Assembly (NCBI GenBank): GCA_029959905.1
Contig: JASCNZ010000001.1
Span: forward strand, 1-64,000
Length of the DNA: 64,000 nt
Origin: Microbacteriaceae bacterium PS02344
GTDB taxonomy: Bacteria; Actinomycetota; Actinomycetes; Actinomycetales; Microbacteriaceae
Reading direction: 5' to 3'
The notes beneath the pieces are model-generated. The model saw only the letters and a program-made list of their open reading frames with translations, did no database searches and was not told the origin of the DNA. This document shows positions 38,357-47,321 of the stretch, one piece after another. Numbering within the stretch: position 1 is the stretch's first letter; the number at the start of each line of letters is the position of its first letter. The translations under genes and the position numbers were made by a program.

Positions 38357-38448
38357 CGCCACTGTACTCCGACTATTCCCGACGCGCATCTCGATTCACC
38401 GAGACGGAACGGGCCGCGCGGTCGACGGCACTCACACAGGGAAAGGGA

Positions 38449-38501
38449 AAGGCCCGGACCTCCCGGGAGTCGATTTCTCGACCCCGGAGGATCCGGGCCT
38501 T
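38449..38501 (-). terminator. Long hairpin terminator after tRNA-Asn
   Basis: On the minus strand GGCCCGGA...TCGA and TCGA...TCCGGGCC form an imperfect stem of about 22 pairs closed by a GAAA loop, then TTTCCCTTTCCC. It ends the tRNA-Asn transcript. Confidence 0.7.
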
Positions 38502-38503
38502 CT

Positions 38504-38579
38504 TGGCTCCCCGGCTTGGACTCGAACCAAGAACCTGCCGGTTAACAGCCGGCTGCTCTGCCAATTGAGCTACCGAGGA
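38504..38579 (-). tRNA. tRNA-Asn (anticodon GTT)
   Basis: A full cloverleaf on the minus strand: acceptor TCCTCGG/CCGGGGA, D-arm GCTC...GAGC, anticodon stem GCCGG/CCGGC with loop CTGTTAA (anticodon GTT) and T-arm CTTGG-TTCGAGT-CCAAG. The CCA end is encoded (38504-38506). It lies between the ABC ATPase gene and a strong terminator. Confidence 0.95.
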
Positions 38580-38676
38580 ATGTGCGCCGCTGTGCGGGCA
38601 ACTCGACAAGCTTAGCAAACTCCGCACCCTGCTCGTGACATCGGGCGCCGGGAACGGGGTCCCGGGCGTGTCGCGA

Positions 38677-39450
38677 TCACGGCCGCGCGGGGGTCTCCGC
38701 ATTCGGAGCCCACAGCAGGTCTTTGCCCACACCGCGCGCGACGACGTGCCCCTGCCGCAGCATGAGCGTCTCGGCGTTCAACTCGCGGATGAACGCCGCG
38801 TCGTTCGTGACCAGCAGGGCCGCCATGGACTCCTCCTTGCGACGCCGGGTGATGGCGTCGAACACGACCGGACGCACCTCGAGGTCGAGGTTCGCGAGGA
38901 TCTCATCGGCGATGAGCACCTTCGGCTCGAGCACGAACGATCGCGCGATCGCGACGCGCTGGCGCATGCCGGCGCTGAGTTCGTACGGGAAGCGATCGGC
39001 GGTTCCGAGCGGCAGATGCAGCTCGTCGAGCAGCGTGGCGACACGGATCGACAGCGCACGCGTGTTCACACGCCTCTCCCGCTGCAGGATCGGCTCGGCG
39101 ATCACCTCGGCGACGGTGAGCCGCGGCGGCAGGTCGGCTCCGGCACCCTGGGGCACGAAGCCGGTGCGGTAGGTGAGGATGCGGTGCTTGCGCCCCGGAC
39201 GGCGGACGTCGACGCCGCACACCTCCGCTCGTCCGCCGACGACCTTGACCGACGGATCGGTCGAACCCGCCAGCGCGGCCACGAGACTCGACTTGCCCGA
39301 ACCGGTCGGCCCCGCCACGCACAGCAGCTGACCGGGAGCCACCGTGAAGCTCACGCCGTCGACGGCGCGCGTCGGCAGGCCGTGGCCGATCCGATCGATC
39401 ACCACATCGGAGCAATCGATGGCGAAGGAGGAGGCGTGCCGACGGGACAT
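38677..39450 (-). CDS. ABC transporter ATP-binding protein, oligopeptide/nickel-type (orphan)
   Basis: A 257-residue ABC ATPase. Walker A GPTGSGKSS is at 47-55, the signature is LSAGMRQRVAIARS, and Walker B is VLIADEILANLD. The signature resembles Dpp/Opp and Nik ATPases, but no permease, binding protein or partner ATPase is next to it. DEILANLD differs from the usual DEPTSALD: the catalytic Glu is present but the Pro-Thr is not. It lies 36 bases after dnaG and may be co-transcribed. The role is unknown. Confidence 0.82.
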   Translation of the reverse strand: MSRRHASSFAIDCSDVVIDRIGHGLPTRAVDGVSFTVAPGQLLCVAGPTGSGKSSLVAALAGSTDPSVKVVGGRAEVCGVDVRRPGRKHRILTYRTGFVPQGAGADLPPRLTVAEVIAEPILQRERRVNTRALSIRVATLLDELHLPLGTADRFPYELSAGMRQRVAIARSFVLEPKVLIADEILANLDLEVRPVVFDAITRRRKEESMAALLVTNDAAFIRELNAETLMLRQGHVVARGVGKDLLWAPNAETPARP

Positions 39451-39486
39451 GTCTCCATCCTGCCGTGCGCGGCACTCGGGCGGGCG

Positions 39487-41349
39487 TTACGACTCGGAGA
39501 ACCGCTGCCGCTCGATGTCGATATCGCGCAACCGCACCCGCAGTGCCCGCCCTCCGTCGGAGTCGGCGGGCACGCGCTGCACCGCGCCCAGCAGCTCCTG
39601 CTTCTCGCGTTCGAGCTGGCGCAGGATCAGACGCCGCGCGAGGTCGGTCGCCGAGACGACCGCTCCCTCCTCGTCGCGCGCGGGGAACGGCATCATCAGC
39701 AGCTGCCCGGCCAGCGAGCGGTACGGCTCGCGCACACCGTTCACCGCTTCGGTCGCCCACCCGGGGCGCGTGCGGTCCGACGCGGCAGCGACGGCCTCGC
39801 GCACGGCGTCGAGCCCCGGCGTGCGGAAAGTGCCGGACAGCGCCCGCGACAGCAGATCCTGATCGAGCTGATGCCCGTATTGGAGCACCCCCATCAGCGC
39901 GTCGCGCTCGACCGCCACGTCCGGGGAACGCGGCAGGCTCGCGAGGGTAACCGGGGCGATACCGCCCGGCCCCTCGGGCGATCTGCTCGCGGTGTCGTCG
40001 TCACGCGACGCCGCCGACCGGGCCCCTCCGCCGCGCGCCGATCGCTCGACCTCGGTGTGCACCTCGGTCGGGTCCATGCCGAGTCGTCGAGCGAGCACCC
40101 GCTCGTACCCGGGGCGCAGCAGCCGGTCGCGGATCTCGGCGACGATCGGAGCCGCCGCGCGCAGCGCCCCGACCCTCCCCTCCACCGTCGACAGGTCGAA
40201 GCCGGCGAGCTTACGGTCGATCGCGAACTCGAACATGGGCAGCTTCGCGTCCATGAGGCCGCGCACCGCCGCATCCCCGCGCTGCAGACGCAGATCGCAG
40301 GGATCGAGTCCGTCCGGGGCGACGGCGACGAAGGTCTGCGCGTTGAAGCGATCGTCCTCGGTGAAGGCGCGGAGCGCGGCCTTCTGTCCGGCCTCATCGC
40401 CGTCGAACGTGAACACGACCTCGCCGGAGGCGTTGTCGTCGCCCATCACCCGGCGCAGCACCTTGATGTGCTCGGCCCCGAAAGCGGTTCCACACGTGGC
40501 GACCGCGGTCGTGAGTCCCGCGAGATGGCAGGCCATCACGTCGGTGTACCCCTCGACCACCACGACGCGACGCGGGTCGCCGCGCGCGATGTCGCGCTTG
40601 GCCAGGTCGAGGCCGTACAGCACCTGGGCCTTCTTGTAGATCGGCGTCTCGGGGGTGTTGAGGTACTTGGGACCCTGATCGTCGTCGAAGAGCTTGCGCG
40701 CGCCGAATCCGATCGTCTGTCCGGAGACGTCGCGGATCGGCCACACGAGACGCCCGCGGAAGCGGTCGTAGACCCCCCGCTGCCCGGTCGAGACCAGTCC
40801 GGCCGTGCTCAGCTCCTCGCGCGTGAACCCCTGGGCGCTGAGGGCCTTGAGCATCCCATCCCAGCCGCGCGGCGCGAAGCCCACACCGAAGTGCGCCGCC
40901 GCCCCGGCGTCGAAACCTCGCTCGCCCAGGAAACGCCGCGCCGCCTCGGCGTCGGGCGACAGCAGTTGCGAGCGGAAGAACTCGGCGGCCGCCGTGTTGG
41001 CGGCGTAGAGACGACTGCGACCGCTCGTCTCGGGCGCGGCGCCGCCGTCTTCGTAGTGCAGTGCGTAGCCGATGCGACCGGCGAGCCGCTCGACGGCCTC
41101 GGTGAAGCTGACGTGATCCATCTCGCGCAGGAACGAGTAGACGTCGCCCGACTCCCCGCAGCCGAAGCAGTGGTAGTACCCGACCTGCGGGCGCACGTGG
41201 AAGCTCGGGCTCTTCTCGTCGTGGAACGGGCACAGCCCCTTGAGCGACCCCACGCCGGCCGACTTCAGGGCGACGCGCTCGCCCACGATGTCGGCGATGT
41301 TCGTGCGCGCCTTGACCTCGTCGACGTCGGCCTGGCGGATGCGGGGCAT
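39487..41349 (-). CDS. dnaG: DNA primase
   Basis: A 620-residue primase. The zinc domain has C40-x2-H43 and C61-x2-C64. The RNA polymerase/TOPRIM core follows, with EGYTDVMA and DGDEAGQKAA. The C-terminal DnaB-interaction domain is about 180 residues. ATG 41349 overlaps the dgt stop (TGATG), which sets the start although the frame is open for more than 300 codons upstream. Confidence 0.96.
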   Translation of the reverse strand: MPRIRQADVDEVKARTNIADIVGERVALKSAGVGSLKGLCPFHDEKSPSFHVRPQVGYYHCFGCGESGDVYSFLREMDHVSFTEAVERLAGRIGYALHYEDGGAAPETSGRSRLYAANTAAAEFFRSQLLSPDAEAARRFLGERGFDAGAAAHFGVGFAPRGWDGMLKALSAQGFTREELSTAGLVSTGQRGVYDRFRGRLVWPIRDVSGQTIGFGARKLFDDDQGPKYLNTPETPIYKKAQVLYGLDLAKRDIARGDPRRVVVVEGYTDVMACHLAGLTTAVATCGTAFGAEHIKVLRRVMGDDNASGEVVFTFDGDEAGQKAALRAFTEDDRFNAQTFVAVAPDGLDPCDLRLQRGDAAVRGLMDAKLPMFEFAIDRKLAGFDLSTVEGRVGALRAAAPIVAEIRDRLLRPGYERVLARRLGMDPTEVHTEVERSARGGGARSAASRDDDTASRSPEGPGGIAPVTLASLPRSPDVAVERDALMGVLQYGHQLDQDLLSRALSGTFRTPGLDAVREAVAAASDRTRPGWATEAVNGVREPYRSLAGQLLMMPFPARDEEGAVVSATDLARRLILRQLEREKQELLGAVQRVPADSDGGRALRVRLRDIDIERQRFSES

Positions 41350-42743
41350 CAGCCCACCCCTTCGGCGACGGCCCGTCTCTCGACCGCCGGTCGCGCCCCG
41401 GGACGCGCATGGCGGGGAGTCCAGATGCCGACCTCCGCCGGGTCGATCTCGCCCACCAGCCGGTTGTGCCAGTCGATCGCGCTCTGGTCGGTCAGGCTGG
41501 CGATCTGGTCGACGATCACCCGCGCTCGGGCCGCATCGCTCTCGGCGGCCACGAAGTCGGCGGCGAAGGCGGGTTCGAGCACGTCGGCGCCGGCCGACCA
41601 GAGGGTGTCGGTCTGCCAGAGGGCGTCGGCGAGTCGGGTCAGCACGCGCCGCTGCTCCTTGTACACGCCCTTTCGTGCATCGATCGTGACGATCGCCTGC
41701 CCCATGATGCCCTTGAGCACGGCGATCTCGACCTCGACTACGCGCGGCACGACGACGTGCGCGTTGTACCGCACGAGCGCCGTGCTGCCGTAGGCCTCGC
41801 GCGTGGCGGACACGGCGGCCCGCGCGAACCGCCCGATCAGATCGCTGGTCAGGTTCTTGAGGCGCGCGAGGTCCTGGCGGCTGCGGTCGAACGACGACAG
41901 CCACATCGACTGCGACGAGAGCCGGTAGAGCGCGTCGGCCAGCTCCTCGCGCGTGAAGTCGTAGCCCACCCACTGCTGGATGCGTCCGACGAGGGCATCG
42001 TGCTGCGCCGGGTTGGCGAGCTGGGCGACGTCGACGTAGCCGTTGACGATCGCATCCTCGAAGTCGTGGACCGAATATCCGATGTCGTCGGAGAGGTCCA
42101 TGATCTCGGCCTCGATGCAGCGCAGACGGCCCGGGGCGCCCTCGCGCATCCACCGGAACACGGCCTCGTCCTCGGGGTACACACCGAACTTCAAGCGACC
42201 GCCCGGATCGGGAACCGGACTGTCGACCGTCCACGGGTACTTGCACGTCGCGTCGAGGCTCGCCCGCGTGAGGTTGAGCCCCACCGATCCGCCGTCGGCG
42301 TCGAGCACCTTCGCCTCGAGCCGGGTGAGGATGCGCAGCGACTGGGCATTGCCCTCGAAGCCGCCGATATCGGATGCCCACTCGTTGAGCGCCCGTTCGC
42401 CGTTGTGGCCGAAGGGCGGATGGCCGAGGTCATGGCTCAGGCACGCCGTGTCGACGACGTCGGCGGAGACACCGAGGGCCGAGGCGAGTTCGCGTCCGAC
42501 CTGCGCCACCTCGAGCGAGTGCGTCAGACGGTTGCGCGCGAAGTCGGCCGTGCTCGCCGGGCTCAGCACCTGCGTCTTCGCCGCGAGACGTCGCAATGCC
42601 GCGGAGTGCAGCACGCGGGCGCGATCGCGGGCGAAATCGTCGCGCTCGGATCGATGGGTCTCCGAGAAGAAACGTTCGGCGTCGAGGGGGTCGTAACCGT
42701 CGGACCGGGGGGCGCGCGCGACGCCCGAGAGATCAGCCGCCAC
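41349..42743 (-). CDS. dgt: dGTP triphosphohydrolase (Dgt family)
   Basis: A 464-residue HD-domain phosphohydrolase. HSLEVAQVGREL and TACLSHDLGHPPFGHNGE carry the metal-binding His-Asp pairs, and DLSDDIGYSVHDFED follows. It splits dGTP or other dNTPs into nucleoside and triphosphate, and many members are allosteric dNTPases. It overlaps dusB by 11 bases and dnaG by one, so dNTP control, tRNA modification and priming are co-expressed. Confidence 0.93.
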   Translation of the reverse strand: MAADLSGVARAPRSDGYDPLDAERFFSETHRSERDDFARDRARVLHSAALRRLAAKTQVLSPASTADFARNRLTHSLEVAQVGRELASALGVSADVVDTACLSHDLGHPPFGHNGERALNEWASDIGGFEGNAQSLRILTRLEAKVLDADGGSVGLNLTRASLDATCKYPWTVDSPVPDPGGRLKFGVYPEDEAVFRWMREGAPGRLRCIEAEIMDLSDDIGYSVHDFEDAIVNGYVDVAQLANPAQHDALVGRIQQWVGYDFTREELADALYRLSSQSMWLSSFDRSRQDLARLKNLTSDLIGRFARAAVSATREAYGSTALVRYNAHVVVPRVVEVEIAVLKGIMGQAIVTIDARKGVYKEQRRVLTRLADALWQTDTLWSAGADVLEPAFAADFVAAESDAARARVIVDQIASLTDQSAIDWHNRLVGEIDPAEVGIWTPRHARPGARPAVERRAVAEGVG

Positions 42744-43887
42744 TGTTCTCGATCTCCGCTCCGCGCATCATCTCGGACGCCGAGTCGGCGAGTTCGCGCG
42801 ACTCGAGCCACTTGTCGGGCAGGGCGGGGCGCTTCGGGCGGCCGGCTCGGCCGCGCTGACCCTCGGCGTCGGCGCCCGGATACGGGGCGTCCTGGTCGAG
42901 CTGACCGAGCAGCTCGTCGATCTCGGCCAGGCTCGACGCCGTCGCGAGGCCCGTGCGGATGTCCCCTCCCACCGGGTAGCCCTTGAAGTACCAGGCCACG
43001 TGCTTGCGCACGTCGCGGCAACCGTGATCCTCGTCCTCGAAGAATTCCACGAGCAGCTCGGCGTGGCGTCGGAAGGCGTGCGCCACGAACCCCAGCGTCG
43101 CGTCGACCGCAGGGGCATCCGCGCCGAAAGCGCGGGCCAGGTCACCGAACAACCAGGGGCGGCCGAGGCATCCGCGTCCGACCACGACGCCGTCGCAGCC
43201 GGTCTCGTCCATCATGCGCACCGCGTCATCGGCCGACCAGATGTCACCGTTGCCGAGCACGGGCACACTCGTCACCGCCTGCTTGAGTTCGCCGATCGCG
43301 TTCCAGTCGGCGTGGCCGGAGTAGAACTCGCTCGCCGTGCGCGCGTGCAGCGCGATGGCCGCGACCCCCGCGTCCTCCGCGGCGCGCCCGGCGTCGAGGA
43401 AGGTGAGGTGGTCGGGGTCGATGCCCTTGCGCATCTTGATCGTGAGCGGCACCTCGCCGGCTGCCTCGACCGCCTGGTTCACGATCTGCGAGAAGAGCGA
43501 GGACTTCCACGGGAGCGCCGCTCCCCCACCCTTGCGCGTGACCTTGGGCACCGGGCATCCGAAGTTCAGGTCGATGTGATCGGCGTGGTCCTCGGCGACG
43601 ATGATGCGCACGGCCTCGGAGATCGTCTTCGGATCGACGCCGTAGAGCTGGATCGACCGTGGCGTCTCGCTCTCGTGATGGCGGATGAGACGCATCGTGG
43701 TGTCGTTGCGCTCGACCAGCGCGCGCGAGGTGATCATCTCGCTGACGTAGAGACCTGCACCGTACTCGCGGCACAAACGGCGGAAGGCGGTGTTGGTGAT
43801 CCCGGCCATGGGTGCGAGGACCACCGGCACGTCGAGGTCGATCGGACCGATGCGGAGCGTGCGGGCGGAAGCGGGGGCGAGAGTCAT
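42733..43887 (-). CDS. dusB: tRNA-dihydrouridine synthase B
   Basis: A 384-residue FMN enzyme reducing uridines in tRNA. LAPMAGITNTAFRRLCREYG is the family start, DHIDLNFGCPVPKVTRKGGG contains the catalytic Cys, and TIKMRKG, ALHARTASEFY and GNGDIWS complete the barrel. ATG 43887 is chosen from homology: the frame is open far upstream, but there it lies opposite gpx. GAGAAT lies nine bases before it. Confidence 0.95.
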   Translation of the reverse strand: MTLAPASARTLRIGPIDLDVPVVLAPMAGITNTAFRRLCREYGAGLYVSEMITSRALVERNDTTMRLIRHHESETPRSIQLYGVDPKTISEAVRIIVAEDHADHIDLNFGCPVPKVTRKGGGAALPWKSSLFSQIVNQAVEAAGEVPLTIKMRKGIDPDHLTFLDAGRAAEDAGVAAIALHARTASEFYSGHADWNAIGELKQAVTSVPVLGNGDIWSADDAVRMMDETGCDGVVVGRGCLGRPWLFGDLARAFGADAPAVDATLGFVAHAFRRHAELLVEFFEDEDHGCRDVRKHVAWYFKGYPVGGDIRTGLATASSLAEIDELLGQLDQDAPYPGADAEGQRGRAGRPKRPALPDKWLESRELADSASEMMRGAEIENSGG

Positions 43888-43934
43888 GACCCTTCCATTC
43901 TCCCAGACGCGGAGCGGGTGGCGCCGCACCGATC

Positions 43935-43940
43935 TAAGCT
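43935..43940 (+). promoter_or_regulatory. -10 box TAAGCT for gpx
   Basis: TAAGCT, seven bases before the gpx ATG at 43948. It is divergent from dusB with only 60 bases between the two starts. Confidence 0.45.
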
Positions 43941-43947
43941 GTGGACT

Positions 43948-44466
43948 ATGACCGACCGTGCGCTCCGTTCCATCCCGTTCACCGATGCCCAGGGGCAGGA
44001 GAAGACGCTCGACGACCTCGGAGCCGATGTGGTGCTGGTCGTCAACGTCGCATCGAAGTGCGGACTCACCCCGCAGTACGAGCAGCTCGAGGAACTGCAG
44101 CGCCTCTACGGGGACCGCGGGTTCAGCGTCGTCGGCTTCCCGAGCAACCAGTTCCTGCAGGAGCCGGGTTCCGTCGAGCAGATCACGGAGTTCTGCTCGA
44201 CGACCTACGGTGTGACGTTCCCGGTGAACGACAAGGTCAAGGTCAACGGCCGCAATGCCGCCGAACTCTACAAGGCCCTCAAGGAGACCCCCGACGCGAA
44301 CGGCAAGGCGGGCCGCGTGGAATGGAACTTCGAGAAGTTCCTCGTGCTCCCCGATGGCGAGGTCCTCCGGTTCCGCCCGAAGCAGAAGCCGAACGACCCC
44401 GCGATCGTCAGCGCGATCGAGGCCGCTCTGACGGGTTCGGCTGCGGCAGACGCCGCAGATGGATGA
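43948..44466 (+). CDS. Glutathione peroxidase family protein (Cys type)
   Basis: A 172-residue thioredoxin-fold peroxidase. Cys38 in NVASKCGLT replaces selenocysteine. FPSNQF contains the catalytic Gln and VEWNFEKFLV the Trp. Actinobacterial members usually draw electrons from thioredoxin or mycothiol systems, not glutathione. It detoxifies hydroperoxides. The 3' end overlaps the phosphotransferase gene by eight bases. Confidence 0.93.
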   Translation: MTDRALRSIPFTDAQGQEKTLDDLGADVVLVVNVASKCGLTPQYEQLEELQRLYGDRGFSVVGFPSNQFLQEPGSVEQITEFCSTTYGVTFPVNDKVKVNGRNAAELYKALKETPDANGKAGRVEWNFEKFLVLPDGEVLRFRPKQKPNDPAIVSAIEAALTGSAAADAADG

Positions 44467-45211
44467 GGAGCAGGCTCTCACCGGCGGGAACGCGAGCGGC
44501 CCCGTCGTCAGAGTGGACCGCACGGTGCGTAAGCCATGGACTCCGGCATCGCCGTTCGTGCACGCGTTCATGCGCCACGTGCGCGCGAATGGTGGCGACG
44601 CACCGCAGACGTACGGGGTCGATGAGGGCGGACGCCAGTCGGTCGAGTACATCGACGGGCCTCTCGCGATCGAGGCGCCGGTCCTGACGCGTGAGGCTCT
44701 GCGCCGCGTCGGCGCGATGGTTCGCGCCATCCATGATGCGAGCGAAGGGTTCACGCCACCCGTCGGAGCGCGGTGGGACACGGCGATCCCGGCTCCGGGC
44801 GCCGACCTCGTCTGCCACAACGACCTCGCTCCGTGGAACCTCGTACTCGGGGAGCGCTGGGTGTTCATCGACTGGGACGCTGCGGCCCCGAGCACCCGGC
44901 TCTGGGACCTCGCCTACGCCGCTCAGACGTTCACGCTCGGTTCCGTCGGCACGCCCCCCGATGCCGCGGCCGCCGACCTGCGCGCGTTCGTCGACGGCTA
45001 CGGTGCCGACGCCGATCTGCGGCAGCGCCTTCCGCTCGCCCTCGAGGAACGCGCGGCGGCGATGCTCGCTCTCCTGACCGCCGCGCACACGGCGGGCCGT
45101 GAGCGGTGGTCGTCCATGTTCAGGGACGGCCACGGCTCGCATTGGACTGCCGTGGTCGACTACGTGGGCGCGAATCGCATGTATTGGCGGCAAAGCCTGA
45201 ACACGCCGTGA
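44459..45211 (+). CDS. APH-family phosphotransferase
   Basis: A 250-residue aminoglycoside/choline-kinase-fold protein. LVCHNDLAPWNLVL is the catalytic loop with the Asp base (HND-x4-N), and WVFIDWDAAAPSTRLWDLAYAA carries the metal-binding Asp. The substrate is unknown; resistance cannot be assumed from the fold. It starts inside the end of gpx and is probably co-translated. Confidence 0.85.
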   Translation: MDEEQALTGGNASGPVVRVDRTVRKPWTPASPFVHAFMRHVRANGGDAPQTYGVDEGGRQSVEYIDGPLAIEAPVLTREALRRVGAMVRAIHDASEGFTPPVGARWDTAIPAPGADLVCHNDLAPWNLVLGERWVFIDWDAAAPSTRLWDLAYAAQTFTLGSVGTPPDAAAADLRAFVDGYGADADLRQRLPLALEERAAAMLALLTAAHTAGRERWSSMFRDGHGSHWTAVVDYVGANRMYWRQSLNTP

Positions 45212-45215
45212 CGCG

Positions 45216-45914
45216 TCAGACCTCGGCGGTCTGCGGCTCGGCGTCGTCCTCCGCCGCACCGCGCTGCGACCACAGGTCGCGCAGCACGTTCTCGAACGCC
45301 GCAGGCGGCTGTGCACCGCTGATGCCGTACTGGCCGTCGATGACGAAGAACGGCACGCCCTGGATGCCGTAGGCCCGTGCCTGCGCCTGATCCTGCCGCA
45401 CCGCCGGGAGGTACCTCTCGCTGTCGAGCGCCTCGCGCGCGGCATCCGCGTCGAGGCCGACCTCATCGGCCAGCGCCACGAGGTCGTCGATGCGGCCGAC
45501 GTGCTTGCCCTCGGTGAAGTACGCCGACATCAGCCGCTCCTCCATCTCGTGCTGACGCCCCTGCTCCTTGGCGAAGTGCAGCAGCTCGTGCGCCTTGACC
45601 GTGTTCGTGTGCTGCAGCAGATCGAACCGGTACTGCAGCCCGGCGTTCTCGGCCACGCCCGTGACGTGCGACAGCATCTGCTCGACCTGGTCGCGCGGCA
45701 TGCCCTTGTGACCCGAGAGGAAGTCGATCTCGTCACCGTCGAAGTCCACCGGGGTGTCGGGTGAGAGCTCGAACGAGTGGAAGGTGATGTTCACCTGCGG
45801 TGCGTCGTCATCGCCCGCGACCGCCTCCAGCCCCTTCTCGAGGTTGCGCTTGCCGATGTAGCACCAGGGGCAGGCGATGTCGGACCAGATGTCGATGGAG
45901 ATGGGTTCGCTCAC
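45216..45914 (-). CDS. DsbA family (FrnE-like) oxidoreductase
   Basis: A 232-residue cytoplasmic DsbA-fold protein. DIWSDIACPWCYIGKRNLEKG contains the CPWC redox site near residue 14. VPFFVIDGQYGISGAQP near 190 holds the cis-Pro loop. There is no signal peptide, so it works in the cytosol, as FrnE-type proteins do, in isomerisation or disulfide chemistry. The GTG at 45914 is chosen from homology. It is divergent from the P-loop gene, with 52 bases between. Confidence 0.85.
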   Translation of the reverse strand: MSEPISIDIWSDIACPWCYIGKRNLEKGLEAVAGDDDAPQVNITFHSFELSPDTPVDFDGDEIDFLSGHKGMPRDQVEQMLSHVTGVAENAGLQYRFDLLQHTNTVKAHELLHFAKEQGRQHEMEERLMSAYFTEGKHVGRIDDLVALADEVGLDADAAREALDSERYLPAVRQDQAQARAYGIQGVPFFVIDGQYGISGAQPPAAFENVLRDLWSQRGAAEDDAEPQTAEV

Positions 45915-45954
45915 ATCAAGCCCAACCGCAGCCGCGGAAGTCGTATTCCGCCGA

Positions 45955-45960
45955 TAGGAT
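45955..45960 (+). promoter_or_regulatory. -10 box TAGGAT for the P-loop gene
   Basis: TAGGAT, six bases before the ATG at 45967. Confidence 0.45.
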
Positions 45961-45966
45961 TTCCGG

Positions 45967-46578
45967 ATGCTCGGCGCCGACGATCCTCTCCCCCTGGTGC
46001 CGCGACGGGTGCTGATCGCGGGCGTCACGGGGGCGGGCAAGACGACGCTCTGCCATCGGGTCTCGCGCCTGTGGGATCTGCGGCGGGTCGAGATGGACGC
46101 GCTGTTCCACGGTCCGGAGTGGACCCCTCGTTCGGAGTTCCTCGACGATGTGCGCGCGTTCGCGGCCGGGGACCGCTGGGTGACCGAGTGGCAGTACACC
46201 AGCAAGGGGACAGACGACATCCTCACTCCCCGCACGGAGCTCGTGATCTGGCTCGACTACCCCTACCGAGTGGTCCGCTCACGTCTGCTGCGCCGCACGA
46301 TCAGTCGCAGCATCCTGCGCACGAAGATGTGGAACGGCAACGTCGAGAAGCCGATCTGGCGGATGTTCCGCGGGGCGCCGGAGGAGAACATCCTGGCGTG
46401 GCAGACCGCGACGCTCACGAAGTGGGCGGAACGGATGCCGCTCGCCGCAGCCGAGTTCCCGCACCTCGCGATCGTGCGCCTGCGGCATCCGCGGGAGACC
46501 GAACGCTGGCTCCGGGCTCAGGCCGAGGCGTCGGGGGTGTCGACGGCGCCGCCGAAGCGGCGGTCGCGCGACAGGTAG
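45967..46578 (+). CDS. P-loop NTPase, adenylate-kinase/FlaR-like
   Basis: A 203-residue small P-loop protein with Walker [10 protein letters not shown] (about 20-28) and a lid-like Arg-rich region ([21 protein letters not shown]) as in topology-modulation/shikimate-kinase-like proteins. Substrate and role are unknown. Its last 61 bases overlap the convergent uppS 3' end, so the two proteins share sequence on opposite strands. Confidence 0.75.
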   Translation: MLGADDPLPLVPRRVLIAGVTGAGKTTLCHRVSRLWDLRRVEMDALFHGPEWTPRSEFLDDVRAFAAGDRWVTEWQYTSKGTDDILTPRTELVIWLDYPYRVVRSRLLRRTISRSILRTKMWNGNVEKPIWRMFRGAPEENILAWQTATLTKWAERMPLAAAEFPHLAIVRLRHPRETERWLRAQAEASGVSTAPPKRRSRDR

Positions 46579-47321
46579 ACGCCGATCGCCCGCCAGAGCT
46601 CCTCGCGCGAGAAGTCGGGCCACAGCGTGTCGAGGAAGACCATCTCAGCGTAGGCCGACTCCCACAGCAGGAAGTTCGACGTGCGCTGCTCGCCGGAGCT
46701 GCGCAGGAACAGGTCGACGTCGGGCATGTCTGGCACGTAGAGGTGACGGCGGATCATCTTCTCGGAGATCGCGTTCGGCTTGACGCGGCCCGCGGCCACC
46801 TCAGACGCGATCCCGCGCATCGCATCGACGAGCTCGATGCGACCGCCGTAGTTGACGCACATCGTGAGGGTGAGCACGTCGTTGCCGCGCGTCAGCTGCT
46901 CGGCGTATTGCAGCTCCTTGATGACGCTCCCCCACAGCCGCGGCTTGCGGCCCGCCCAGCGCACCCGCACGCCCCACTCGTTGAGCTGATCACGCCGCCG
47001 ATGCAGCACGTCGCGGTTGTAGCCCATGAGGAAGCGCACCTCCTCGGGCGAGCGGGCCCAGTTCTCGGTCGAGAACGCGTAGACCGAGAGGTGCTTCACA
47101 CCGGCCTGGATGGCGCCGGCGACGACGTCGAGCAGCACCTCCTCACCCGCCTTGTGCCCCTCGATGCGGTTGAGGCCTCGGCGGTTCGCCCAGCGCCCGT
47201 TGCCGTCCATCACGATCGCGACATGCGCGGGCACCGCGGGGAACTCCGGCGGATGCACGCCGGTCCAGTCGAGCGGTCGATAGGCGACGGCGTCCTTGTG
47301 CGTGTAGGGCTTCGGTGTCAC
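46518..47321 (-). CDS. uppS: Isoprenyl transferase (UppS family)
   Basis: A 267-residue cis-prenyltransferase making a polyprenyl diphosphate carrier for cell wall sugars. The catalytic Asp39 is in [32 protein letters not shown] and the C-terminal [19 protein letters not shown] are typical. GTG 47321 overlaps the recO stop, coupling the two. Actinobacteria often have a second, short-chain cis-prenyltransferase; this could be either. Confidence 0.94.
   Translation of the reverse strand: MTPKPYTHKDAVAYRPLDWTGVHPPEFPAVPAHVAIVMDGNGRWANRRGLNRIEGHKAGEEVLLDVVAGAIQAGVKHLSVYAFSTENWARSPEEVRFLMGYNRDVLHRRRDQLNEWGVRVRWAGRKPRLWGSVIKELQYAEQLTRGNDVLTLTMCVNYGGRIELVDAMRGIASEVAAGRVKPNAISEKMIRRHLYVPDMPDVDLFLRSSGEQRTSNFLLWESAYAEMVFLDTLWPDFSREELWRAIGVYLSRDRRFGGAVDTPDASA

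Noticed and set aside
38635-41793. 1052-codon plus-strand open frame
   Set aside because: It is antisense to the ABC ATPase, dnaG and part of dgt, which all have clear motifs.
44459-45211. Antibiotic-resistance aminoglycoside phosphotransferase
   Set aside because: The fold is shared with many metabolic kinases, and nothing in the context supports resistance.
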